Below, piece after piece: positions 8,918 to 19,565 of a DNA stretch of 41,094 nucleotides (positions are counted from its first letter, which is position 1; every line of letters begins with the position of its first letter). The stretch comes from Anaerolineae bacterium (GTDB lineage Bacteria > Chloroflexota > Anaerolineae > JACIWR01). The stretch lies in contig JANLFX010000018.1 of the NCBI GenBank assembly GCA_024653325.1, forward strand, positions 1 to 41,094. The letters are read 5' to 3'. The notes beneath the pieces are model-generated. The model was not told where the DNA came from and made no database searches. It saw nothing but the letters and a program-made list of their open reading frames with translations. The position numbers were made by a program, and so were the translations under genes.

Positions 8918-10813
8918 TCACCCCCCACGAAACACTAACTGCTCAGACCCCACGGCGATAACGTCCCCGTGGCGCAGTTGACAGGGCTGGTCAATGGGCA
9001 TACCGTTGACCTTAGTGCCATTGGCACTGCCCAGATCGGCAATGACGTAGGCAGTGCCGGTGAAAGTGATAGCCGCGTGATACCGTGAGACCAGGGGGTC
9101 CTGAAGTACAACATTGTTATCCGGAGCTCGCCCCAGGCGGGTATTGGGCTTGAGCGCGAAGCGTCGTCCGGCATCCGGCCCTTCCTCCACCACCAGCTCG
9201 GCCATGATGGCTGCCGGGGCAGCGACGGTTTCCCCTTGCCAGGGAACAGACGGCGCGGGCGGCGGTGCGGCATAGGGACGTTGCGCCGGGGCGACAGGCA
9301 CAGCAGCCGGGGCACGAGACGCTCGTTTCCTTCTCCCTCTCCAGAAAATGACCATGAAAAGCAGCACGCCGATCAGGAAAAGCCCCAGCAGACAAAGAGC
9401 CCCGACCAGCAAAAGGCCCATACCCGTCAGCAGTGAGTCCGTCTTGGGCGGCGCGATAACCTCGATGCTTTTCTGCAGCATCTCAGGCACCGCTTCTGCG
9501 TTCTCAGCCTCGAAGAAATTACCTTTGGTCAACTCGGCCAGCTCGCGGAAGGCGGCGACGGCATCAGAGTCGTAGACGCCTTCATTGCCTACTACAATGG
9601 CCTGGATGACCACCGGATCGGCCTCTTCGGCAGCCTTGGCCACGCTGGCCGCGGTTAACCCCTCCCGGCTGGGATCATGGGGCGGCGCATCGCCCATCAG
9701 GATCACCTGCTTGTTCACATTGTTCCGCCAGCCCCCCACCGACTTGGAATCAATGGCCCGCATCAACACCTCGAACACCGCCTCGGGTGTATCATCGCCA
9801 CCGCCCACGCTCAGGCTGTTGATGTTGGCGATGATGGCCGCCTGGTCCGAGGAAAAGGAATAGTCCTCAAACATGGCGTAGCCCATCGAATCGTCCCAGT
9901 CACGGTAGGCGATGATGGCCACACGGTAATCCTTATTCTTGGCAGCGATGGTGCTCACGATGCTGGAAGCCGCCGCCTTGACGCTGGCGATGTCGTCCTC
10001 CATGCTGCCCGTCACGTCAATGCAGAAGATGAGGTCCAGCGCCGCCGAGGTCGCGACCGCCGGAGTGGCGGCGGCACATTTATCCAGTCCGGCGGCTACG
10101 TACCCCTGGCGGATGGCGTCCACATCCACACGAAAGCCGGTCAATTGGCGCAACTGCTGAATCTGCGCCTCGCTGGTGATAGTCCCATAACCGGTTTTCC
10201 TGGCCTCCTGCATTTTCTCGACGAACTTCTCCCACTTCTGGTCCAGGAGCTTTTGGTCGCACGCCTCACCTTTAGCCAGCTCTTTCTCGTACTCCTCCAG
10301 CCAGGGGAGCGCGTGGAGGACCACGTTCTCCATGTACCAGGTGTACATCTCATCGTTTTCCACCAGGAGCTCGGAGTCGTGGGTGTCAAAGATGGCGTGC
10401 ATCACCTCGTGCCAGATGGTCTGGGCCGGGACGTTAGCCGGTATGTCGGCCAGGACCAGGTCATTGAAATAGCCTAATCCCCCAGCCGAATAGTCCACGT
10501 AAGCAGCGTTGGCCTCAAGGGAGTTCAGGAACGCGGGGTCAATGTAGACCTGCACGTCGCCCTCGTCGAACCGCGCCCGCGCCAGGTTGATGTCTCCCAA
10601 TTTAATCCAGTTGTTGAAGTGATAACCGGCGAAAGCGGAACCGAACCAACCTTCCAGCCGATTGATCACATCCTCAATACTTACCTCCACTTGTCCAGAG
10701 GGGCGAGCCGGGGGAGCAGCAATAGACATGTGGGGCAGCCACAGGTTGGCAATGCCTACCAGCAGCAGCCCCACCCAAAGCACTCTCAGTATGCGATTGT
10801 TTGTTGTCTTCAT
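8918..10813 (-). CDS. Membrane sensor with HExxH, vWA and FHA domains
   Basis: A 631-residue protein in order: signal peptide (residues 1-33), a region with a zincin-like HEVMH at 135-139 and acidic residues about 20 downstream, a von Willebrand A domain from about 258 with a MIDAS (DVTGS at 266-270, Thr in GGGDDTPEAV, Asp in MGDAPPHD), one membrane helix near 490-515, a basic stop-transfer RGRRKR, a Pro/Ala linker, and a C-terminal FHA domain (LGRAPDNNV, SRYHAAI, DLGSANGTKVNG). The topology puts zincin and vWA outside and the phosphothreonine-binding FHA inside. Start ATG 10813 has AAAGGAG upstream; an earlier in-frame start has none. First gene of the CHAT operon. Whether the HExxH is catalytic is not shown. 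Confidence 0.88.
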   Translation of the reverse strand: MKTTNNRILRVLWVGLLLVGIANLWLPHMSIAAPPARPSGQVEVSIEDVINRLEGWFGSAFAGYHFNNWIKLGDINLARARFDEGDVQVYIDPAFLNSLEANAAYVDYSAGGLGYFNDLVLADIPANVPAQTIWHEVMHAIFDTHDSELLVENDEMYTWYMENVVLHALPWLEEYEKELAKGEACDQKLLDQKWEKFVEKMQEARKTGYGTITSEAQIQQLRQLTGFRVDVDAIRQGYVAAGLDKCAAATPAVATSAALDLIFCIDVTGSMEDDIASVKAAASSIVSTIAAKNKDYRVAIIAYRDWDDSMGYAMFEDYSFSSDQAAIIANINSLSVGGGDDTPEAVFEVLMRAIDSKSVGGWRNNVNKQVILMGDAPPHDPSREGLTAASVAKAAEEADPVVIQAIVVGNEGVYDSDAVAAFRELAELTKGNFFEAENAEAVPEMLQKSIEVIAPPKTDSLLTGMGLLLVGALCLLGLFLIGVLLFMVIFWRGRRKRASRAPAAVPVAPAQRPYAAPPPAPSVPWQGETVAAPAAIMAELVVEEGPDAGRRFALKPNTRLGRAPDNNVVLQDPLVSRYHAAITFTGTAYVIADLGSANGTKVNGMPIDQPCQLRHGDVIAVGSEQLVFRGG

Positions 10814-10879
10814 CAGTGAATCTCCTTTGCTAGTTAAAGTAGGCTCCCCCCACATCTTAAATCCATCTGTAGATGAAAA

Positions 10880-10908
10880 AGTATAGCATAGCCTGGAGCA
10901 AAAGTCAA
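10880..10908 (-). promoter_or_regulatory. Sigma-70-type promoter of the vWA-FHA/CHAT operon
   Basis: On the minus strand: -35 TTGACT (10903-10908), 17-bp spacer, -10 TATACT (10880-10885). About 65 bp upstream of the ATG at 10813. It is divergent from the promoter at 10938-10966. Confidence 0.75.
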
Positions 10909-10937
10909 TCAAGAGCACTTTGATGAAAAATGCCAGT

Positions 10938-10966
10938 TTGACAGAAAAGCTCTTCTCGCGTATGAT
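10938..10966 (+). promoter_or_regulatory. Sigma-70-type promoter of the SpoIID/propeller gene
   Basis: -35 TTGACA (10938-10943), 17-bp spacer, -10 TATGAT (10961-10966), 33 bp before the ATG at 11000. It is back-to-back with the promoter of the minus-strand operon, 29 bp away, so one regulator could control both. Confidence 0.8.
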
Positions 10967-10999
10967 AACCTAAAGGGAAGGAATGAGGTGAATCGGCCC

Positions 11000-13900
11000 A
11001 TGAGACTGAGAAAAGTGTGGTATTTAATACTGTCTGTAGGTTTGGCCACGCTGGGACTGCTGGCCCTCCTGACTCAACTCGTTTCGTCGCCAGTTACCGC
11101 CCAAAGCCCCGATGGGATGTGGCCGCTGACTACCGACGGACAATCCCGCCTCGCCGGCTGGTCGCCCGACGGACGCACGGTGCTCGTCAACCATTGGGGT
11201 GCGGTGGCCGGAGAAGGCCCTACCCGCCAGATGCTCAGCGAACTGTGGGCGGTGGACGTCCTGGGCGGCCAGGCGACTAAACTCAGCGATAACGCCCTGG
11301 ACCCGTCCTATTCCGGCGATGGACGGCAATTGGCTTACCTGGCCTTCATCGGCGATGGGCGCTGGGAAGTCCGCGTCCTGGACCTGGTCAGCAGCCAGGA
11401 GAAATCATGGGGCCCCGCCGACTGGCGCACACCGCCAGCCTGGGTGGGCCAGGCCCTGGCCTTCGCTCAGGAGGGACGCCTGTGGTTGAGCAGCGAGGGG
11501 ACGGCCGCCCAGGCTTTCGACCTCCCCACCCTGCCCACCGGGGCCCGGGTTCGCCTCTCTCCCGACAGCTCGCGCGTTGCCTGGAGCGACGGCACACACC
11601 TGTGGGCAATACCCCGTCCCGGCGCAGAGCCGCGATTGCTGACCGCAGAGACCCATATCTTGAACTTCACCTGGTCACCGGACGGGCGGTGGCTGGCCTA
11701 CGTCAGCGCCGAAAACCTCTCGCCGGAGCTGTGGGTAGCGGACGTGGAGGGTAACCAGGCGCCCGCCCTCCTGGTCCAGGGCCGGGAGGAGCTGTTCAGC
11801 GCGCCGAATTGGTCACCAGACGGGCGCACACTGGCCTTCTCCCGCACGCCGCTGGGAGCCGAGACCGCCTCCGCCAGCGACATCTGGCTGGTGGACGTGG
11901 ACTTCCCCGTTGGGCAAAGGTCTCCTGACCGCGCCCCATACCCTCTCTTGCGCAACGACCTCGAGGAGAGCAGCCCTGCCTGGTCGCCCGATGGCCGCTA
12001 CATCGCCTTCAACCGCGCGGGCGACGTGTGGGTGCTGGACGTCAACCGCGCTGTCTCCTCCCCCGTCAGGGGAGAGGAGCAGAAACCGGGGCCCAGCGAG
12101 GACTTTTCCAACCTGGCCGCCCCCGTGACCGCCAGCGTCGTAGGAACCCTGGCCCAAAAGACCCCGCCGGACACCATCCGCGTCATCCACCGTGAGGAGA
12201 ACTACTACCGCGCGGACGTGCCCGTCGGCCAGATTGACGTCATCACCTTCGAGAACTACGTCAAGCGGGTAGTGCCGGTGGAAATCAGCGCCTCGATCTA
12301 TCCCACCGAGGCCATCAAAGCCCAGGCCGTGGCTGCACGCAGCTATGCCTGGTATTACATTGAGCACCCTCCCGATCCCGACTGGGACGTCTCCGACTGG
12401 ACCGATTATCAGGTCATGGGTCGGGAGGATCAACGCCATTGGCGGAGTGACGCCGCCACCGACGACACCCGGGGCCAGTACATCGCCTATCAGGGCGACG
12501 TGATCAAAGCTTTCTACAGCGCCGAGAACGGCTGCCCGACCCGTGGTATGGACGGGGTGGACTACATCCAGGCCGTGGATGATCCTGTCAGCTTTGGACA
12601 AGAGCGCTGGGGCCACGGTTGGGGGATGTCTCAGCGCGGGGCGCGGCGTTGGGCCGAGTGGCACGATTGGAACTATCAGCAGATCCTCACCCACTACTAC
12701 ACCAACGTCACCGTGGAACTGCCCAGCACCGGCGGCCCGACACCCATCGGCGCGGTGACTCTGCCCTGGTCGGACTACTTCATCACCAGCAACCGGGTAT
12801 ACATCACCGCCAACGCCAGCGACGAAAACAGCGCCGTGAGCGCGGTCGGGTTTTACGTCGTGACCGACACCACCACTCTGCTCATCACCGACACGGTGGG
12901 CAGCGATGGCTGGAGCACGGTCTGGGACGTGAGCGCCCTCAGCGATACCCCTTCTAAAAGCATCACCCTCTCGCTGCTCATCAGCGACACAGAGGGCTAC
13001 GTGCAGTCCCAGGCCGACACAGTGCACATCGGCCTGGACCGCCAGCCGCCGACGAACACCACGGCGGCCATCAGCGATGCCTACACCGACACCATCACTG
13101 TGACCATCTCCTCCCTCTCGGCCACCGATCCCAACCCTGGCAGCGGAGTACAGACGATGGCCTTCAGCAACGAGGGCTGGACCTGGGAAGGCGAGGATTT
13201 GTATCACCAGTCCGGCGAAGCCGTTACCGATACAGACGCATTGAACGGTTCTGCCTGGCGAGGGCTGGCCGGCGTGCACAGCGCCGGGGCCTGGTACGGC
13301 CCGTACACCTACATCCTGCCGCCCGGTCATGCCTACCGCGCTTACTTCCGCTTGAAGACGAACAACGTGACCACCACCGCCGAGGTGGCCATGCTCGACG
13401 TGGTGGACAACGCTGGCAAGCGCGTTCTGGGCCTGCGTCGCCTGCGTGGCACCGACTTCCGCGCCGCCAACACCTACCAGGAATTCGCCGTGGACTTCAA
13501 CTACACCGACGCCGGCACCTCCGGCCTGGAGTTCCGCACCGCCTACCGGGCCACCGCCGACCTGTATCTGGACCGCGTGCTCATCGTCGGCTACCCCATC
13601 AGCATTGCCACCAGCGCGCAATGGCGGCTCACCCCTGGCGAAGGACTCAAAGTCATCACCGTCAAATTCATAGACGGCGCGGGCAACGTCTCCGCCGACC
13701 TGATCAGGACAGTCACCCTTTCGGACACCAGCCCACCCACTGGCTGGCGGGACTTCGCGCCGGAGTGGTGGGACGGGGGCAGCGCGCCTACCTGCACCGT
13801 TCGCGTCTTCGACGAAATCTCCGGACTGAACGTGGACGGCGCCCTCTACCGTTACTCAACAGACGGGGGACTATCGTGGCGCGATTGGACCCCGGCCACA

Positions 13901-14095
13901 TGCACTGGCATCAGCGGCACCGTGGAACTACAGACCATCACCGCCTCCGCCGTGCCTTTTGACCAGCCACGACATACGGACAATCGTATCGAGTTCCAGA
14001 TCGCCGACATGAAAGGCTACACCAGCTCGATGAGCTACACCGTGCGCAGCCACTGGTACATGTACCTGCCATTGATTACGAAGGAATACCAGTAG
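11000..14095 (+). CDS. Secreted WD40-like propeller / SpoIID (LytB) domain protein
   Basis: About 1031 residues with an N-terminal signal segment. Residues 40-350 hold at least six PD40/TolB-type propeller blades marked by WSPDGR-x-LAF/Y. A SpoIID/LytB domain follows (IDVITFENYVKRVVPVE, AIKAQAVAARSYAWYY, GHGWGMSQRGARRWA), related to enzymes that cleave denuded peptidoglycan glycan strands during sporulation; in non-sporulators its role is wall remodelling. The rest is beta-sandwich modules, and the protein ends MYLPLITKEYQ. ATG 11000 is preferred because GAGGTGA lies 8 nt upstream; GTG 10988 is the alternative. It converges on the penicillin-binding protein gene. Confidence 0.87.
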   Translation: MRLRKVWYLILSVGLATLGLLALLTQLVSSPVTAQSPDGMWPLTTDGQSRLAGWSPDGRTVLVNHWGAVAGEGPTRQMLSELWAVDVLGGQATKLSDNALDPSYSGDGRQLAYLAFIGDGRWEVRVLDLVSSQEKSWGPADWRTPPAWVGQALAFAQEGRLWLSSEGTAAQAFDLPTLPTGARVRLSPDSSRVAWSDGTHLWAIPRPGAEPRLLTAETHILNFTWSPDGRWLAYVSAENLSPELWVADVEGNQAPALLVQGREELFSAPNWSPDGRTLAFSRTPLGAETASASDIWLVDVDFPVGQRSPDRAPYPLLRNDLEESSPAWSPDGRYIAFNRAGDVWVLDVNRAVSSPVRGEEQKPGPSEDFSNLAAPVTASVVGTLAQKTPPDTIRVIHREENYYRADVPVGQIDVITFENYVKRVVPVEISASIYPTEAIKAQAVAARSYAWYYIEHPPDPDWDVSDWTDYQVMGREDQRHWRSDAATDDTRGQYIAYQGDVIKAFYSAENGCPTRGMDGVDYIQAVDDPVSFGQERWGHGWGMSQRGARRWAEWHDWNYQQILTHYYTNVTVELPSTGGPTPIGAVTLPWSDYFITSNRVYITANASDENSAVSAVGFYVVTDTTTLLITDTVGSDGWSTVWDVSALSDTPSKSITLSLLISDTEGYVQSQADTVHIGLDRQPPTNTTAAISDAYTDTITVTISSLSATDPNPGSGVQTMAFSNEGWTWEGEDLYHQSGEAVTDTDALNGSAWRGLAGVHSAGAWYGPYTYILPPGHAYRAYFRLKTNNVTTTAEVAMLDVVDNAGKRVLGLRRLRGTDFRAANTYQEFAVDFNYTDAGTSGLEFRTAYRATADLYLDRVLIVGYPISIATSAQWRLTPGEGLKVITVKFIDGAGNVSADLIRTVTLSDTSPPTGWRDFAPEWWDGGSAPTCTVRVFDEISGLNVDGALYRYSTDGGLSWRDWTPATCTGISGTVELQTITASAVPFDQPRHTDNRIEFQIADMKGYTSSMSYTVRSHWYMYLPLITKEYQ

Positions 14096-14107
14096 GCCGG
14101 CCAAAAT

Positions 14108-14146
14108 AAAAGGTGCGACGCACTTTCCAAGTGCGTCGCACCTTTT
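14108..14146. terminator. Bidirectional intrinsic terminator
   Basis: A perfect 18-bp stem (14108-14125 with 14129-14146) and a 3-nt loop, with A-run on the left and T-run on the right, so it works for both strands. It serves the SpoIID gene and the penicillin-binding protein gene, whose stop codon starts inside its T-run. Confidence 0.95.
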
Positions 14147-17100
14147 TTACCCCACAGGCCGCCTTTCATCCCCGATGAAAGCCACCTCGTCATCCCGCCG
14201 GATCACAAAGCCGGTGCTCGTTTTTTCTTTCTCCTTGTCTTTGTGGATCACATAGATGCGCACCCGCTCGCTTTCCGTGCGATTGCCCGCCGCGTCATAG
14301 GCCACTGCGTGGATAAGATGGGTTTCAGTGAAATGCTTGGTGTCGGTGATGTAATACATGACTCCGAAACCGTTCTCCCACCACTGCTGCACCATTCCAT
14401 CCTCGGTGGTAATAACCTGAGTGACGGTAATCACCTGCTCGCCGATGATGCTGCCGTCCACCGGGTTAGTGATCGGTTCGGTGCGGGTGATGACCATAGG
14501 CGTGGGCAAAGGCAGAGTATTAGACATGGTGATCATCCACCGTTTGTTGAACGGCGGCACCATCGTTATCCCGACAGACTGATTGTCTACGAAGAACTCC
14601 ACGCGGTCCATGGAGACGTTATCCTTGGCATCAGCCTGGATATTCACATACTCATCGTCCTCCATGACATAGAGAGCCCCTTCCAGCGGGTAACCAATGC
14701 TTACCGTGGGCGAGATGTTGTCAATAGTTACCTGGATGGCATCGTCACGGACCGAGCCATCGTGGCCCACCACCCGCAATTGCAAAGTGTACAAGCCATC
14801 CAACTGACTTACGTCCCAGTACTCCAGTGGCCCATTGGATACCTGATTGGGATGATCACCGCCCAGTTGCGTCCACGACGAGGGATTCAGTCCCGGACCA
14901 TATTCCAGCCGATAGAAAGCGAAATTCCCTCCCCGCGCATTTCCCTCGATAACCGTGCCCTTGCTGATGTACGCATAGGGCGCGGGCTTAAGAATAGCCA
15001 CATCCTCGGATTCGGGACTGGGGCCGTAGATGGTATCGTACTCGGTAGGTGGCTGAGGGATACCCGCCTCACGTACCCAGTCGTTGGCCTCCGGCGGGTA
15101 GATCTCGTACACCTTCGTCTCCACCAGTTCCGGCGGAGTGTAAACCGTGGCCAGCTTACCCGTCTCGCGGTTGACCTGAAAAGCCTGATGCACGTTACAC
15201 ACCGCCGTCGGCGCAGTGCCGGCGATGAACACCTCGCGGACTTTGTGCGGACAGTTCTCATTAGGCAACAGCCCCGAGACTGCGCACACTATATGCTCCT
15301 CGATCCCCTCCGGACGCACGAACTGTTCCACCGGCATGTCCTTTGTCGCCCAGGCCATGAAATCGTGCCAGATGGGACCTGCTCCAATGGAACCAGGCAC
15401 GTGTTCCATTTGCTCATTGTCGCTGTTGCCAACCCACACGCCGGTAGCCAACTGGGGAGTGAAACCGACAGTCCAGGCGTCGCGGAAATCATCGGTTGTG
15501 CCGGTTTTCGCCGCCACCGGGCGATCCTCCAGGTACAGGGGATTATTCGTCCCGAAAGCCGCAATCCGCGCATTGTTATCCGAAAGGACGTTGCACATCA
15601 AATAAGCCAGTTGCGGGCTGAGAATCTGGCGGCGCTCCGGTTCCTTGTACTCCCAAAGGATGTTCCCATTGCGATCTTCCACCCGCAGAATGGCCACCGG
15701 GTCCAACTCCCGGTACCCGGTCTCCCGCCGTGAATCTGGCACTGGCGTACCGACCATCGTACCACCGTTGCCAAACACACTGAAAGCATAAACCATGTCC
15801 AGCAACTTGACCTCACCACCGCCCAAGGTCAGGCTCAAGCCATAGTAATCCATGTCCTCACGCAGAGTGGTGATCCCCATACGATGCGCCGTCTTGATCG
15901 CGTTGGCCACCCCGACCAGATCCAACACCTTGACGGCAGGGATATTGTATGAGCGTTGCAAGGCGGTGCGGAAACTCTGCGGGCCGTGGTACTTGTTATC
16001 GTAGTTCTCTGGACAATAGGGAGGATTGGGCGGATCCTGAGGGAAACAGGTCCGCACATCCATCACCATCGTTGCCGGGGTGTAACCCTGCGCGAAAGCG
16101 GTGACGTAGGTGAACGGTTTAAATGAGGAACCGGGTTGCCGGTTGGCGATAGCCACGTTCACTTCACCGTCAATATCCTTATTCCAGTAATTCAGGCTGC
16201 CCACCATGACCAGTATCTCACCAGTGCGCACATTCAGACTGACCACAGCCGCGTTGTGCGCGTTACGTCCTTCCGCCTCCAATTTAGCAATGTGGGCGCG
16301 GGCCAATTCCTCGGCCTTGGCTTGCATCTCCAAATCAATCGTCGTGTAGACTCGCAGGCCGCCCCGCAGGATATACTCCGGTGGCACGATCTCTTCTAAC
16401 CGGTCCAGAGCATACAGAGAAAAATGCGGAGCAATCACGTCATACCGCTCCTCCACACCGCGTTTGAGGATCAATTGCTCAGATTTTGCCGCGATGGCCT
16501 CGTCTCGGGTAATGTACCCCTGGTGCAACATGGCATCTATCACCAGGTGCTGACGCTCTTTAGCCTTGGCCCAATTGTCAATAGGATTGAGCCCGGGATA
16601 CTGGGGAAGCGCAGCCAGCATCGCCGCCTCGGCCAGATCGAGCTCGTTAACATGCTTGCCGAAATAAACCTGCGATGCCGCCTCTATCCCATAAGCCAGA
16701 TGCCCGTAGAAAATACGGTTAAGATACCATTCCAGAATCTGCTCCTTGCTATATCGGCGGGTGATCTCCAGTGCCAGAATAACCTCTTTGATCTTTCGCG
16801 CATACGACCTGACCTCACGTTCCTCTGGAGGGATGAGCACCCTTTTCACCAATTGCTGGGTAATGGAACTACCACCCTGTATCTGACCACCGCGCAAATT
16901 GGAAATGAAAGCCCGGGCCAGTCCACGCACATTAACGCCGGGGTTTTCCCAATAATTTCGGTCCTCAATAGCGATAGTCGCGTTTATAACGTGTTTGGGA
17001 ATCTGATCCAGCGTCACCCACGTACGATCGCCCAGAGGGTTCACCACCTCGTAGATCAGAGTCTTACCCGTGCGATCGAAAAACTTAGTAGTCTCGAAAT

Positions 17101-17326
17101 CTTCCTCTACAACCTCAATAGCCTGTGGATCAGGAAGGTCCTTAGCATAGTAAGCATACACCCCCGCCACAGTACCTGCTCCCGCGCCTATGACCAGGAG
17201 CACAGACAACACTACGGCGGCAATTAAACCGAACGACAGGCGCAGAAGCAAAGTGCCGCCATTGCCGTTACGATTACGGCGCCGCCTGCGTCGCAGAATT
17301 GCCAGTTTCTGAATAGTTGTACTCAC
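14147..17326 (-). CDS. Class A penicillin-binding protein (PBP1A-like, bifunctional)
   Basis: A 1059-residue peptidoglycan synthase anchored by one membrane helix (residues 28-60) after a very Arg-rich cytosolic tail. The GT51 glycosyltransferase domain has catalytic Glu in AIEDRNYW (E121), GGSSITQQLVK, and the RKIKEVILALEI and EQILEWYLNRIFYG motifs. The transpeptidase domain has the SxxK nucleophile in QPGSSFKPFTYV (S400), SxN as SYN, and KTGTTDDFRDAW. The C-terminal ~300 residues add a non-catalytic extension with an Ig-like domain (SPTVSIGYPLEGA...VEFFVDNQSVG), making it longer than the usual ~800. Start is GTG 17326 with GGAGGTGA upstream. It polymerises and cross-links lipid II products on the outer face of the membrane. 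Confidence 0.93.
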   Translation of the reverse strand: MSTTIQKLAILRRRRRRNRNGNGGTLLLRLSFGLIAAVVLSVLLVIGAGAGTVAGVYAYYAKDLPDPQAIEVVEEDFETTKFFDRTGKTLIYEVVNPLGDRTWVTLDQIPKHVINATIAIEDRNYWENPGVNVRGLARAFISNLRGGQIQGGSSITQQLVKRVLIPPEEREVRSYARKIKEVILALEITRRYSKEQILEWYLNRIFYGHLAYGIEAASQVYFGKHVNELDLAEAAMLAALPQYPGLNPIDNWAKAKERQHLVIDAMLHQGYITRDEAIAAKSEQLILKRGVEERYDVIAPHFSLYALDRLEEIVPPEYILRGGLRVYTTIDLEMQAKAEELARAHIAKLEAEGRNAHNAAVVSLNVRTGEILVMVGSLNYWNKDIDGEVNVAIANRQPGSSFKPFTYVTAFAQGYTPATMVMDVRTCFPQDPPNPPYCPENYDNKYHGPQSFRTALQRSYNIPAVKVLDLVGVANAIKTAHRMGITTLREDMDYYGLSLTLGGGEVKLLDMVYAFSVFGNGGTMVGTPVPDSRRETGYRELDPVAILRVEDRNGNILWEYKEPERRQILSPQLAYLMCNVLSDNNARIAAFGTNNPLYLEDRPVAAKTGTTDDFRDAWTVGFTPQLATGVWVGNSDNEQMEHVPGSIGAGPIWHDFMAWATKDMPVEQFVRPEGIEEHIVCAVSGLLPNENCPHKVREVFIAGTAPTAVCNVHQAFQVNRETGKLATVYTPPELVETKVYEIYPPEANDWVREAGIPQPPTEYDTIYGPSPESEDVAILKPAPYAYISKGTVIEGNARGGNFAFYRLEYGPGLNPSSWTQLGGDHPNQVSNGPLEYWDVSQLDGLYTLQLRVVGHDGSVRDDAIQVTIDNISPTVSIGYPLEGALYVMEDDEYVNIQADAKDNVSMDRVEFFVDNQSVGITMVPPFNKRWMITMSNTLPLPTPMVITRTEPITNPVDGSIIGEQVITVTQVITTEDGMVQQWWENGFGVMYYITDTKHFTETHLIHAVAYDAAGNRTESERVRIYVIHKDKEKEKTSTGFVIRRDDEVAFIGDERRPVG

Positions 17327-17360
17327 CCTATTTCACCTCCCACAGGGTTAATTGAGTATC

Positions 17361-17389
17361 GTTATAGCAGAAATCGGGAGAAATGGCAA
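17361..17389 (-). promoter_or_regulatory. Promoter of the penicillin-binding protein gene
   Basis: Minus strand: -35 TTGCCA (17384-17389), 17-bp spacer, -10 TATAAC (17361-17366), about 35 bp from the GTG start. It lies immediately after the rRNA operon terminator. Confidence 0.65.
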
Positions 17390-17393
17390 ATTG

Positions 17394-17433
17394 CCAAAAA
17401 AGAAACCCTTTTTCTCCGAGAAAACGGGTCTCT
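17394..17433 (-). terminator. Intrinsic terminator of the rRNA operon
   Basis: After 5S on the minus strand, AGAGACCC pairs with GGGTTTCT (one wobble) enclosing an inner TTTTCT/AGAAAA stem, followed by a T-run. It isolates the rRNA operon from the penicillin-binding protein promoter. Confidence 0.8.
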
Positions 17434-17447
17434 GATTGCAAAAAGCT

Positions 17448-17567
17448 CTCCTGGCAATGACCTACTCTCCCAGAGGGTCGCCCCTCAAGTACCATCGGCG
17501 CTGGCGGGCTTAACTTCCTGGTTCGGGATGGAGCAGGGTGTGTCCCCGCCGCTCAAATCACCAAGAG
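17448..17567 (-). rRNA. rrf: 5S ribosomal RNA
   Basis: The 120-nt gene has terminal helix I CTCTTGG/CCAGGAG and the conserved core CCCATCCCGAACC-like segment (read as CTCCATCCCGAACCAGGAAGTTAAG). It is the last gene of the rRNA operon, about 90 nt after 23S. Ends are set by helix I pairing and could be off by a few nucleotides. Confidence 0.93.
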
Positions 17568-17607
17568 AGCTTTTTGGCTCTTATCGTGTTTTTCTAAACG
17601 GTATGCC

Positions 17608-17636
17608 TGGCACTTTAAGAACTGAACAGAATGCAG
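17608..17636 (-). other. 3' half of the 23S precursor processing stem
   Basis: TGGCACTTTAAGAACTGAACAGAATG here is complementary, with few mismatches, to CATTCTGTTCAGTTGTTAAAGTGCCA at about 22852-22878 on the other side of 23S. This is the long stem normally cut by RNase III. Confidence 0.75.
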
Positions 17637-17934
17637 ATTCGCTTCCGCTGTCTCATAAGGTTGAATTAAGCCCTCGACCGTTAGTACCGCTCAGCTAAAC
17701 ACATTACTGTGCTTACACCCGCGGCCTATCAAACCGGTAGTCTTCCGGCGGTCTTACCCGGTTATCCCGGTGGGGGACCTTATCTTGGGGCGAGTTTCCC
17801 ACTTAGATGCTTTCAGCGGTTATCTCTGCCAGACGTTAGCTACCCAGCAATGCCACTGGCGTGACAACTGGCACACTAGCGGTCCGTCCACCCTGGTCCT
17901 CTCGTACTAAGGGCAGCTCCCCTCAAGTCCCCTA

Positions 17935-18029
<95 letters not shown>

Positions 18030-18030
18030 A

Positions 18031-18068
<38 letters not shown>

Positions 18069-18104
18069 GAGCGAGGCCGTCGATGTGAACTCTTGGGCCT
18101 CACC

Positions 18105-18135
<31 letters not shown>

Positions 18136-18166
18136 GTAAGCCACGGCCCTTCCACTCGGAACCGTG

Positions 18167-18227
<61 letters not shown>

Positions 18228-18246
18228 ATGCCTTTACACTCTCTGG

Positions 18247-18277
<31 letters not shown>

Positions 18278-18299
18278 GGCGCCTCCGTTACCTTTTAGG

Positions 18300-19265
<966 letters not shown>

Positions 19266-19416
19266 GCACTGTCCGGACGCCGGATAACGGTCGCCCGTTA
19301 GGGTCAAGATTTAATCAGGGTGGTATTTCAAGGTTGGCTCCACCGAGGCTGGCGCCCCAGCTTCACAGCCTCCCACCTATCCTACACAGATTAAACCCTA
19401 ACTCAATGCCAAGTTG

Positions 19417-19457
<41 letters not shown>

Positions 19458-19518
19458 GATGCATCTTCACACCTATTTCAATTTCGCCGGGTCCCTCGTT
19501 GAGACAGTGCCCCACTCG

Positions 19519-19565
<47 letters not shown>

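Noticed and set aside
11813-13621. 602-aa open frame on the minus strand
   Set aside because: Shadow of the SpoIID/propeller gene; composition is Gly/Val-rich without domain motifs, a GC-bias artefact.
14243-15733. 496-aa open frame on the plus strand
   Set aside because: Antisense to the penicillin-binding protein, which has all catalytic motifs on the minus strand.
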